A DNA stretch of 6,331 nt from Clostridiales bacterium (GTDB lineage Bacteria; Bacillota; Clostridia; Oscillospirales; Oscillospiraceae). Position 1 is the first letter of the stretch, and each line of letters starts with the position of its first letter. The stretch is taken from assembly GCA_021199695.1 (NCBI GenBank), contig JAJQHP010000207.1, positions 1 through 6,331 on the forward strand, read 5' to 3'. Shown here piece by piece: positions 1 to 5,511 of this stretch. A model generated the notes under the pieces. It was given only the letters and a program-made list of their open reading frames with translations, was not told where the DNA came from and did not search any database. The position numbers and the translations under genes are program-made.

Positions 1-712
1 TGTACAGACTGTTCCCGCCGCCGTCCAGGATCAGACCCTTTTTCAGGAAGGTCTGATAGCTGCCGGTGCCGCCCCGGTCGGAGACTGCGCTTTGGGTCGC
101 CGGGGCGTCGTCCGCCTGGGACAGTGCCAGGGGAAGCGGCCCCTCCCATTCGTTCTTGTGGCTGAGGAACTGAGACAGGGAGAATGTGAACCGGTCTCCC
201 TGGAAGGTCTCTCCGTCCATCAGATCAATGGTGACCAGGAAGGTGGCGGTCCCGGTCTCCCCGTCGTAATCCAGCCGGGCGCAGGTGGCGGCGCAGTCAT
301 AGGGGGCGTTCAGGTCGTAGCTGTCAAACAGGTCGCTGGTCTCGTCCACCCGGTCGCCGGTCATGTCCTGTAAGGACAGATAGACACAGGCCCGGCTCCC
401 CTCCACGTCGGCGGCCAGCACCTCCATAACGATGCCGCTGTCCTCACAGGACAGCTCTACCGACTTCATGCTCTGGGCCAGGGCGGGAGAGACGGCGTAG
501 ATGGCCTGATACACCACCCCCACATGGTCGGCCAGGGCGGGGACTGCCGCCGTCAGGCACAGGGCCAGAGCTGCCGCCACCGTCACCAGCCGCCGGAGCC
601 GGGGCCGTCTCCGGTGACGGGTGGTCCCGGCGGAACCGGGCAGGTCGGCGGACTCCAGAATGTACTCCGTGCGGATGTCGGTCATGGCCCGGGACAAATC
701 AAAGCTGTTCAT
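1..712 (-). CDS. Membrane-anchored DUF4179-like anti-sigma factor (partial, 3' end outside window)
   Basis: Probable anti-sigma factor partnered with the ECF sigma factor encoded just upstream. It would hold the sigma factor at the membrane and release it on an envelope signal. The frame is open from an ATG at 712-710 to the window edge, giving 237 visible residues and no stop. Residues 1-41 form a short, charged cytoplasmic part ending in an Arg-rich stretch (about 32-41). Residues 42-61 are one hydrophobic, Ala/Leu-rich membrane segment, so the rest should lie outside. The outer part contains the phrase LQDMTGDRVDETSDLFDSY, which I recognise as typical of clostridial DUF4179 proteins. There is no HxxxCxxC zinc anti-sigma motif. 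The start overlaps the sigma stop codon as ATGA (709-712), and a GGAGGAG ribosome site lies inside the end of the sigma gene. The anti-sigma role rests on context and family; the signal sensed is unknown. Confidence 0.8.
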   Translation of the reverse strand, partial: MNSFDLSRAMTDIRTEYILESADLPGSAGTTRHRRRPRLRRLVTVAAALALCLTAAVPALADHVGVVYQAIYAVSPALAQSMKSVELSCEDSGIVMEVLAADVEGSRACVYLSLQDMTGDRVDETSDLFDSYDLNAPYDCAATCARLDYDGETGTATFLVTIDLMDGETFQGDRFTFSLSQFLSHKNEWEGPLPLALSQADDAPATQSAVSDRGGTGSYQTFLKKGLILDGGGNSLY

Positions 713-1266
713 GGAAAAATCTCCTCCTGTTCCAGCATCCGCCGCAGCTTCGCCCGCAGACGGGCCAGCCGGACGGAGACGTGGTTGGGTGTCATATGGC
801 AGGCCTCGGCGATGTCCTTCACCGGGTCAGCATACCAGTACCGCCGGACAAACAGGGTCCGGTCCTTTCGGCTGAGGCCGTCCAGAAACCGGTCCAGCAG
901 CCGGGTCAGCTCCTGCCCGGACAGGGCGTCCTCCACCGAGCCCGCTGCCGGGAGACATCCCTCCAGCTCCTCCAGGGGCGCGTCTCCCCGGCTGTCCCGC
1001 CGGGCGGCGGTGTTGTACCGGTGGCGTTTCAGCGCCTGGTTCCGGGCCAGACGGCAGACCCAGGCGGAGAGAGGGTCCGGCTCCTGGGGCGGGATGGCGT
1101 TCCACACCGCCAGCCAGGTGTCGTTGAGACACTCCTCCGCATCCTCCCGGCTTCCCAGAATGTGCTCCGTCACCCGGCGGCACAGGGGGCCGTATTTCTC
1201 GCTCAGGGCCGACACCGCCTCCTGGCTCCGGACCTGAAACAGCCCGATGATCTCTCTGTCCTCCAA
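709..1266 (-). CDS. ECF-type RNA polymerase sigma factor
   Basis: Alternative sigma factor of the sigma-70 family, ECF class (185 residues, normal length). It would direct RNA polymerase to a small regulon, probably including its own operon. Sigma region 2 spans about residues 18-85, with the conserved core DAEECLNDTWLAVWNAIP at 42-59 and the SAWVCRLARNQA segment following. An acidic linker runs over about 95-118. Region 4 spans about 119-178, with the helix-turn-helix VKDIAEACHMTPNHVSVRLA at 149-168 and a basic recognition tail. The start is TTG at 1266-1264: an in-frame TAG lies about 36 bases upstream with no ATG or GTG between, and a GAGGAGG ribosome site (1274-1280) sits 7 bases before the TTG. 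The stop overlaps the downstream anti-sigma start by 4 bases, indicating translational coupling. The exact ECF subgroup and target genes cannot be told from sequence alone. Confidence 0.93.
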   Translation of the reverse strand: MEDREIIGLFQVRSQEAVSALSEKYGPLCRRVTEHILGSREDAEECLNDTWLAVWNAIPPQEPDPLSAWVCRLARNQALKRHRYNTAARRDSRGDAPLEELEGCLPAAGSVEDALSGQELTRLLDRFLDGLSRKDRTLFVRRYWYADPVKDIAEACHMTPNHVSVRLARLRAKLRRMLEQEEIFP

Positions 1267-1273
1267 TGGTCCG

Positions 1274-1280
1274 CCTCCTC
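1274..1280 (-). promoter_or_regulatory. Ribosome binding site that fixes the TTG start of the sigma gene
   Basis: On the minus strand this reads GAGGAGG, a near-perfect anti-Shine-Dalgarno match, 7 bases before the TTG at 1266-1264. Since no ATG or GTG exists in frame between the upstream TAG and this point, the site supports a TTG start. Confidence 0.8.
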
Positions 1281-1291
1281 TCTGTCCTTCA

Positions 1292-1325
1292 CCTATACTC
1301 TACCGCTTTTCCCCGAAATGTGACA
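1292..1325 (-). promoter_or_regulatory. Candidate ECF-type promoter of the sigma/anti-sigma operon
   Basis: Reading the minus strand, TGTCACATTT (1325-1316) is followed by a GC/A spacer and then CGGTAGAGTATAGG (1305-1292), about 25 bases before the sigma start. TGTCAC to GTAGAG is separated by 16 bases, the spacing usual for ECF promoters. The TGTCAC-A-TTT element resembles the -35 boxes (TGAAAC/TGTCAC followed by Ts) of SigV-like ECF promoters, as I recall them. The match is partial and no clear CGTC -10 is present, so this is an inference that the operon regulates itself. No good sigma-A promoter was found on this strand in the gap. Confidence 0.35.
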
Positions 1326-1417
1326 GCTCCACACCGCAATAAAATTGTCTCCCAGGAGCGCCGACTGGGCGAGAAAGTAGCCGGATATAGGCCGCCGGTC
1401 GGCCCGCGCCGCCCCGA

Positions 1418-1446
1418 TTGACACGACCGGTCCGTTCCGATATAAT
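1418..1446 (+). promoter_or_regulatory. Perfect-consensus sigma-A promoter of malQ
   Basis: TTGACA at 1418-1423 and TATAAT at 1441-1446 are separated by exactly 17 bases, an exact match to the housekeeping promoter consensus. The expected transcript start is near 1453, giving a leader of about 60 bases before malQ. The spacer contains the 8-base palindrome GACCGGTC (1425-1432), a possible operator. Confidence 0.9.
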
Positions 1447-1461
1447 AGTAGCGGTCCATTT

Positions 1462-1486
1462 CCCGGCGGGAGCGCCTTCCGCCGGG
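1462..1486 (+). promoter_or_regulatory. GC-rich hairpin in the malQ 5' leader
   Basis: CCCGGCGG (1462-1469) and CCGCCGGG (1479-1486) form a perfect 8-pair stem with a 9-base loop, starting about 10 bases after the predicted transcript start. No run of Ts follows, so it is not a simple terminator. It could stabilise the 5' end of the message or bind a regulator. The structure is seen in the sequence; its function is unknown. Confidence 0.5.
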
Positions 1487-1514
1487 CAGACAGCTACGAA
1501 GGAAAGGAAGGATT

Positions 1515-3011
1515 ATGATGTTTCCCCGTTCCAGCGGTATTTTGCTCCATCTCGCCTCCCTCCCCGGCCCCTATGGCATCGGCTCCATGGGCAAGGAGGC
1601 CCGGCTTTTTGTTGATTTCCTCCAGCGGGGCGGCCAGAGCTATTGGCAGCTGCTCCCCCTGGTCCCCCCCGGGGAGGGCGACTCCCCCTATATGTCCCCC
1701 TCCTCCGCCGCAGGCAATCCCCTGTTCATCGACCTGGACGCCCTGACGGAGATGGGCCTGCTCACGCCCGAGGAGGTCTATGGGGTGCGTTACTACGGCT
1801 CCCCGGACCGCATCGACTACGGCTTTTTGAACAGCACCCGCTATCCCCTGCTGCGGAAAGCGTATGCCCGGGCGGACGAGGCCCTGCTGGCGGAGGTGGA
1901 CGCCTTCGCCCAGGACCACCGGGACTGGCTGGAGGACTACGCCCTGTTCTCCGCCGTCCACGCCCACTTCGGCCTGTCTCTCCAGAGCTGGCCGGACAAA
2001 AAGCTCATCCGGCGCGACCCGGCAGCTTTAGAGAAGTACGCCGATCTGCTGGCAGAGGACGTGGGCTTTTACAAGTTTCTCCAGTACCTGTTCTTCCGCC
2101 AGTGGGGGGAGCTGAAGGCCTACGCCAATGAGCGGGGCGTCTCCATCATCGGGGATATCCCCTTCTACGTCTCCCCGGACTCCGCCGATGTGTGGGTGCA
2201 TCCGGAGCTCTTCCGGGTCAACACCGGGCGGAAGGCGAAATTTGTCTCCGGCGTCCCCGCCGACCTGTTCAACGACCAGGGGCAGCTGTGGGGCAACCCC
2301 CTCTACGCCTGGGGCTACCATGAAAAGACAGGCTACGCCTGGTGGTGCAACCGTATCCGCCAGTCCCTGGCCTTCTATGACGTCATCCGCATCGACCATT
2401 TCCGGGCCTTCCACGACTACTGGGAGATCCCCGCCTCGTCGGAGACCGCCCTGGTGGGCAAGTGGAAGAAGGGCCCCGGGATGAAGCTGCTGGACGCCAT
2501 CCGCAAAAACGTCCCTCAAGCCCGGTTTATTGCCGAGGACCTGGGCGACCTGAGCGCCGGGGCGGTGAAGTTCATCCAGCAGTCCGGCCTCCCCGGGATG
2601 AAGATCCTGGTGGACGCCTTCAGCGACGTAAACGGCGGCTCCGGCTTCCTGCCCCATCGCTGCACCCCGGACTCCGTCATGTATACCGGCACCCACGACA
2701 CCCCCACCTTTGTCCAGTGGTACGCCGACATCGCCACCCCGGAGCAGCGGAGCTACTGCACCAACTATCTCCACGTCCATGAGGACGAGGGCATCGGCTG
2801 GTGCGCCATCGCCGGGGCATGGATCTCCCCCTGCTCCCTGGCTATGGCCCCCCTCCAGGACGTGCTGGGCCTGGGAGCGGACGCCCGGATGAACTATCCC
2901 GGCACGGTGGGCAGTGCCAACTGGAGCTGGCGGGTGCGGATGGACGCCCTGAACGGCAAGGTGGCGGACCGCCTCCACTACGTCACCGGCCTGTACGGCC
3001 GTCTCCGGTGA
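1515..3011 (+). CDS. malQ: 4-alpha-glucanotransferase (amylomaltase, GH77)
   Basis: Cytoplasmic enzyme that moves alpha-1,4-glucan segments between maltodextrins, releasing glucose, in glycogen or maltodextrin metabolism. The 498 residues match the normal family length. The N-terminal signature RSSGILLHLASLPGPYGIG lies at 5-23. The active-site loop PADLFNDQGQLWGNPLY is at 248-264. The catalytic nucleophile is Asp294 in RIDHFR (292-297), the acid/base is Glu341 in IAEDLG (339-344), and the third carboxylate is Asp395 in TGTHDT (391-396). The closing RMNYPGT motif is at 458-464. All key residues are present, so it should be active. Two tandem in-frame ATGs (1515 and 1518) follow a GGAAAGGAAGGA purine tract; either could be used, and 1518 has slightly better spacing to AGGAAGG. 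It is driven by the consensus promoter at 1418-1446 and is the first gene of an operon with the phosphopantetheinyl transferase 4 bases downstream. Confidence 0.97.
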   Translation: MMFPRSSGILLHLASLPGPYGIGSMGKEARLFVDFLQRGGQSYWQLLPLVPPGEGDSPYMSPSSAAGNPLFIDLDALTEMGLLTPEEVYGVRYYGSPDRIDYGFLNSTRYPLLRKAYARADEALLAEVDAFAQDHRDWLEDYALFSAVHAHFGLSLQSWPDKKLIRRDPAALEKYADLLAEDVGFYKFLQYLFFRQWGELKAYANERGVSIIGDIPFYVSPDSADVWVHPELFRVNTGRKAKFVSGVPADLFNDQGQLWGNPLYAWGYHEKTGYAWWCNRIRQSLAFYDVIRIDHFRAFHDYWEIPASSETALVGKWKKGPGMKLLDAIRKNVPQARFIAEDLGDLSAGAVKFIQQSGLPGMKILVDAFSDVNGGSGFLPHRCTPDSVMYTGTHDTPTFVQWYADIATPEQRSYCTNYLHVHEDEGIGWCAIAGAWISPCSLAMAPLQDVLGLGADARMNYPGTVGSANWSWRVRMDALNGKVADRLHYVTGLYGRLR

Positions 3012-3015
3012 GATT

Positions 3016-3639
3016 ATGGTCTACCTGTATGCCATGGACACCCTGGGCCTGTCCTCCGATCTGGCGGATTACCGGGGCATGGTGCCGGAGAGCCGGCTCT
3101 ATCAGCTCTCTGTCCTTGTTCGGGAGGAGCGGATGCGGAGCCTGGCGGCGGAGCTGCTGTTCCAGCGTGCCGTCCGGCGGCACTGTCGGGGCGTGCCTCT
3201 CCCGGTGAGCCGGGACCAGGACGAGCACGGGAAGCCCTATCTGCTGGGGCGGCCGGACTTTCAGTTCAACCTCTCCCACTCCGGGCTGTGGGCGGTGTGC
3301 GCCGTGGCCCCCATGCCGGTGGGAGTGGACATCCAGCAGGAGCGGCCCGTCTCGGTGAAGCTCAGCCGGAAATTCACCGCCGCTGAGCAGCAGTCCCTCC
3401 AGGGTCTGGCCAGTCCCCTGGAGCTGCACCGGATCTTCGACCTGTGGACCATGAAGGAGGCCTATACCAAGTGCATCGGCCTGGGGCTCCTCTGCCCCTT
3501 CCGCAGCTTTGAGGCGAAGCACCCCGCCCCGGGCTATTCCACCCAGCTGGTGGACTTCCCCGCCGGAGACTATCATCTGGCCGTCTGCACCCGGTCGGAG
3601 GAGCCGGAAGACGTGCAGATCATCATTATGCCGTCGTAA
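3016..3639 (+). CDS. 4'-phosphopantetheinyl transferase, Sfp/AcpT superfamily
   Basis: Transfers the 4'-phosphopantetheine arm of coenzyme A to a serine on carrier proteins (acyl-carrier or peptidyl-carrier type), using magnesium. The 207 residues fit the two-lobed Sfp-type length. Visible motifs are DEHGKPYL (69-76), FNLSHSG (84-90), VGVDIQ (102-107, with metal-binding Asp105), KFTAAEQQSL (119-128) and the hallmark WTMKEAYTKCIGLGL (144-158, with Glu148 and Lys152). Where B. subtilis Sfp has a second acidic residue (GIDIE), this protein has Gln107; some members of the family also lack that acid, so activity is likely retained. The ATG lies 4 bases after the malQ stop, with a weak GGTGA site at the malQ end, suggesting translation coupled to malQ. 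The transcript ends at the hairpin at 3660-3702. No polyketide, peptide synthetase or carrier-protein gene is in view, so the substrate is unknown. Confidence 0.9.
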   Translation: MVYLYAMDTLGLSSDLADYRGMVPESRLYQLSVLVREERMRSLAAELLFQRAVRRHCRGVPLPVSRDQDEHGKPYLLGRPDFQFNLSHSGLWAVCAVAPMPVGVDIQQERPVSVKLSRKFTAAEQQSLQGLASPLELHRIFDLWTMKEAYTKCIGLGLLCPFRSFEAKHPAPGYSTQLVDFPAGDYHLAVCTRSEEPEDVQIIIMPS

Positions 3640-3659
3640 ACCGCTATTCTACGCAACGC

Positions 3660-3702
3660 AGAGAGCGCCGCAAGACCCCAGGGTCTCGCAGTGCTCTCTT
3701 TT
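3660..3702 (+). terminator. Rho-independent terminator of the malQ-PPTase operon
   Basis: AGAGAGC (3660-3666) pairs with GCTCTCT (3693-3699). The inner part AGACCC/GGGTCT (3673-3678/3681-3686) continues the stem past two mismatches, and the top is very tight. TTTT and further T-rich sequence (3699-3720) follow. The hairpin lies 20 bases after the PPTase stop. On the minus strand there is no good T-run after the stem, so it may stop the converging antiporter transcript only weakly. Confidence 0.85.
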
Positions 3703-3749
3703 GTTCTTCGTTCGTTTTCTGACAGAGCCGGTATTCAGCCCCGCCGGTT

Positions 3750-5066
3750 TCAGGGCTTTTTGTACCGCTCGTAGGGGGTGGTCTTTGCAGCCTCCAGCTT
3801 GGCCTGGCGGCGGTTCTTCACCGCGTCGCTCATGGGCTGGATCTCGCCGGCCTTTTTCAGGGACTCCTTGGTCAGCAGCGGGCCCACCAGCTCGTAGATC
3901 AGCACGGCAAAGAGGGTGATGTTGCGGATCAGGCTGCCCTGCTCTCCCAGCTGCTGGGCTGTGACGCACATACCCAGGGCGACCCCCGCCTGGGGCAGCA
4001 GGGTGATGCCCAGGTACTTACAGATGGTGTCGCTGCAATGGGTGCCCCTGGCGGAGAAGAAAGCGCCCAGGTATTTGCCCGCAGACCGGGTGATGATGTA
4101 CACCAGGCCGATGAGCACGATGGTGATGTTGGTGAACACGCCCAGCTCCAGCTCCGCGCCGGAGATGACGAAGAAGGCGGCAAACAGGGGGCTGGTCCAG
4201 CTGTCCGTCTTATCCATGATCTCTCTGGACAGGGGGCAGAGGTTGCAAAACACCGTGCCCAGCATCATACACACCAGCAGAGACGAGAAGCCAACCGTCA
4301 CCGGGCCGACCTGGAACTCCAGCATGGAGAGGGCTGTGGTCAGCAGCACAAAGGCGATGGACATATTCAGGCGGTTCGTGTTGGAGTTGAACATCTTTTC
4401 GATCTGGGTCAGCAGCCAGCCCATCACGGCCCCCAGGGCCAGGGACAGGACGATCTCCAGCAGGGGGTTGACGATGATGGAGATGAGATCCACCGTCCCG
4501 GTCACCAAGCCGCGGGCGACACCGAAGCTCACCGCGAACACCACCAGTCCCACGGCGTCGTCCAGGGCCACGATGGGCAGCAGCAGGTCCACCAGGGGAC
4601 CCTTTGCCTTGTACTGCCGCACCACCATCAGCGTGGCCGCCGGTGCGGTGGCGGTGGCGATGGCCCCCAGGGTGATGGCCTGGGCCGGGGTGAGCGCTCC
4701 GTCGGTGGCGAAGCTGATGGCCAGCAGAGCGGCGTCCACAAACAGGGCCGCCGTCAGCGCCTGGACGATGCCAATGACAAAGGCCTGCTTCCCGGTCTTT
4801 TTCAGCTGGGACAGGCGGAACTCGTTGCCGATGGAAAAAGCGATAAAGCCCAGGGCCACGTCAGAGATCAGGCTCAGCTCCTCCACGCTGTCCATGGTGG
4901 GAAAGCCCAGCCCAGTGATGCCCAGGCGGCCCAGGCAGTAGGGGCCGATGAGCACGCCGGCGATCAGATACGCGGTGACAGAGGGCAGCTTCAGGGGCTT
5001 AAAGGCCCGGGTCATCAGCAGTCCTGCCAGAGCGGCGACAGAGAGTGACAGCAAAATGGAAACCAT
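3750..5066 (-). CDS. Cation:proton antiporter, CPA2 (NhaA/NapA/Kef-like) membrane protein
   Basis: Integral membrane exchanger that most likely moves Na+ or K+ out against H+ for pH or salt homeostasis. With the start chosen here it has 438 residues: about 12-13 hydrophobic segments over residues 1 to roughly 400, then a short basic cytoplasmic tail. Family features include GFIAFSIGNEFRL in the N-terminal third, the unwound-helix motif TATAPAATL (Pro142), the ion-binding pair Asp169-Asp170 in ALDDAVGL, and LLPQAGVALGM near the end. A paired Asp-Asp is the pattern of electrogenic Na+/H+ exchangers such as NapA, as opposed to a single acid. There is no TrkA-N or TrkA-C regulatory domain. The frame stays open to an ATG at 5162, but GGGAGGA (5082-5076) points to ATG 5066 (10-base spacing) rather than ATG 5075 (almost abutting). 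The upstream extension is hydrophilic leader sequence containing a hairpin. It stands alone, converging on the PPTase gene. The transported ion cannot be fixed from sequence. Confidence 0.92.
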   Translation of the reverse strand: MVSILLSLSVAALAGLLMTRAFKPLKLPSVTAYLIAGVLIGPYCLGRLGITGLGFPTMDSVEELSLISDVALGFIAFSIGNEFRLSQLKKTGKQAFVIGIVQALTAALFVDAALLAISFATDGALTPAQAITLGAIATATAPAATLMVVRQYKAKGPLVDLLLPIVALDDAVGLVVFAVSFGVARGLVTGTVDLISIIVNPLLEIVLSLALGAVMGWLLTQIEKMFNSNTNRLNMSIAFVLLTTALSMLEFQVGPVTVGFSSLLVCMMLGTVFCNLCPLSREIMDKTDSWTSPLFAAFFVISGAELELGVFTNITIVLIGLVYIITRSAGKYLGAFFSARGTHCSDTICKYLGITLLPQAGVALGMCVTAQQLGEQGSLIRNITLFAVLIYELVGPLLTKESLKKAGEIQPMSDAVKNRRQAKLEAAKTTPYERYKKP

Positions 5067-5075
5067 ATCATTCAT

Positions 5076-5082
5076 TCCTCCC
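5076..5082 (-). promoter_or_regulatory. Ribosome binding site deciding the antiporter start
   Basis: The minus strand reads GGGAGGA here. The ATG at 5075 begins immediately after it, too close for normal use; the in-frame ATG at 5066 has a 10-base gap from GGAGG. A third ATG at 5071 is out of frame. This argues against the long open-frame start at 5162. Confidence 0.75.
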
Positions 5083-5090
5083 AAATATGC

Positions 5091-5133
5091 GGCAAACCGT
5101 GACTGGTCGATGGTTTTTGCTCCCCGGTTTGCC
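5091..5133 (-). promoter_or_regulatory. Structured 5' leader of the antiporter gene (9-bp inverted repeat)
   Basis: GGCAAACCG and CGGTTTGCC (5125-5133 and 5091-5099) are perfect complements enclosing 25 bases, lying between the predicted promoter and the ribosome binding site at 5076-5082. In the transcript the stem would begin about 13 bases from the 5' end and finish 8 bases before the Shine-Dalgarno. This could be a regulatory RNA element or a protein-binding site. I do not recognise it as a known riboswitch class, and the roughly 80-base leader is short for most ion riboswitches. Confidence 0.5.
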
Positions 5134-5152
5134 AGATAGCGTTCAGCCAAAT

Positions 5153-5160
5153 AGTATAGC
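5153..5160 (-). promoter_or_regulatory. Probable extended -10 promoter of the antiporter gene
   Basis: On the minus strand TATACT (5158-5153) is preceded by TGC, an extended -10 arrangement. The best -35 at normal distance (TTCATC, 18 bases upstream) is weak. A perfect TTGACA lies only 8 bases upstream of TATACT, too near to act as its -35. The expected transcript start is near 5146. Confidence 0.5.
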
Positions 5161-5242
5161 ACACTTTGTCAAGAGGATGAAGCGTGTCGCGGGCCGTCCA
5201 TTTTCACAAAAAGCACGGCGAAAAAAAATTGGAAAACAGGGG

Positions 5243-5271
5243 TTGACAAAGCCCGGGTCGAGTGGTATATT
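5243..5271 (+). promoter_or_regulatory. Strong sigma-A promoter of the tRNA-Leu gene
   Basis: TTGACA (5243-5248) and TATATT (5266-5271) are 17 bases apart, 11 of 12 consensus positions. An A-rich tract (about 5220-5238) directly upstream resembles an UP element, usual for stable RNA promoters. The transcript should start near 5278, giving a leader of about 30 bases before the mature tRNA. Confidence 0.9.
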
Positions 5272-5285
5272 ATCACTTGCGTCCG

Positions 5286-5307
5286 ATACCGAGCCGCTTG
5301 ACGGTAT
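5286..5307 (+). repeat. Inverted repeat in the tRNA precursor leader
   Basis: ATACCG (5286-5291) and CGGTAT (5302-5307) form a 6-pair stem with a 10-base loop that ends exactly one base before the first tRNA nucleotide (5308). In the precursor it could stack on the acceptor stem next to the RNase P cut. It may also be chance. Confidence 0.4.
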
Positions 5308-5391
5308 GCACGAGTGGTGGAATTGGTAGACTCGCTGGCTTCAGGTGCCAGTGCTCGCAAGGGCGTGCGGGTTCGACTCCCGCCTCGTGCA
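5308..5391 (+). tRNA. tRNA-Leu (anticodon CAG)
   Basis: Leucine tRNA reading CTG codons, the leucine codon that dominates the genes in this window. The acceptor stem GCACGAG (5308-5314) pairs perfectly with CTCGTGC (5384-5390), with discriminator A at 5391. The D arm contains GGAATTGGTAGA. The anticodon stem CTGGC/GCCAG (5335-5339/5347-5351) encloses TTCAGGT with CAG at 5342-5344. A long variable arm (about 5352-5366) marks the leucine class, and the T arm GCGGG-TTCGACT-CCCGC (5367-5383) is complete. The terminal CCA is not encoded (TCG follows), so it must be added by nucleotidyltransferase. It is a single-gene unit with its own promoter and terminator. Confidence 0.98.
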
Positions 5392-5395
5392 TCGA

Positions 5396-5433
5396 GGGGT
5401 CTCAGCCGTAACAGGCTGAGGCCCTGATTTTTT
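5396..5433 (+). terminator. Rho-independent terminator of tRNA-Leu
   Basis: GGGGTCTCAGCC (5396-5407) pairs with GGCTGAGGCCCT (5414-5425), 12 pairs including two G-U, with a 6-base loop. A six-base T run follows at 5428-5433, then more Ts. It begins 5 bases after the tRNA. Confidence 0.92.
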
Positions 5434-5454
5434 GTTTTCCGGACAAAGCGCGAA

Positions 5455-5489
5455 ACCGCCCCCTGGCCAGCCACAGGCCAGGGGGCGGT
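5455..5489 (-). terminator. Hairpin terminator downstream of glycyl-tRNA synthetase
   Basis: A perfect 14-pair GC-rich stem (5455-5468 with 5476-5489, 7-base loop) begins 22 bases after the synthetase stop. On the minus strand it is followed by a short, broken T-rich stretch (TTTCGCGCTTT), weaker than the ideal T-run. The very stable stem makes termination likely. On the plus strand nothing T-rich follows, so it is assigned to the minus strand. Confidence 0.7.
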
Positions 5490-5511
5490 CCGTCTCGTCA
5501 ATGAGTCGATC

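Noticed and set aside
524..1323. Plus-strand open frames opposite the sigma and anti-sigma genes
   Set aside because: The minus strand carries clear sigma regions 2 and 4 with a good ribosome site; the plus-strand translations are Arg/Ser- or Pro-rich shadows.
1349..1373. Weak inverted repeat CCCAG-N9-CTGGG in the sigma/malQ gap
   Set aside because: Only five pairs with no position relative to either promoter that suggests a role; easily expected by chance in GC-rich DNA.
2028..2978. 316-codon minus-strand open frame inside malQ
   Set aside because: Complement of a conserved GH77 gene with all catalytic residues; its translation is low-complexity Gly/Val/Ala-rich sequence with no recognisable domain.
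3730..3763. Possible terminator hairpin AGCCC/GGGCT at the end of the antiporter
   Set aside because: Short stem overlapping the stop codon and not followed by Ts on the minus strand.
3916..5048. Two long plus-strand open frames (341 and 336 codons) opposite the antiporter
   Set aside because: They lie antisense to a clear membrane protein, have no family resemblance, and arise from GC-rich codon bias that removes stops in other frames.
5067..5162. Longer antiporter start at ATG 5162
   Set aside because: It would place the ribosome site and the leader hairpin inside the coding region, and ATG 5162 itself lies upstream of the predicted transcript start near 5146.
5169..5501. 110-codon minus-strand open frame across the tRNA region
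   Set aside because: Its middle is the reverse translation of tRNA-Leu, a common false protein prediction, and the ends read through the tRNA promoter and terminator.
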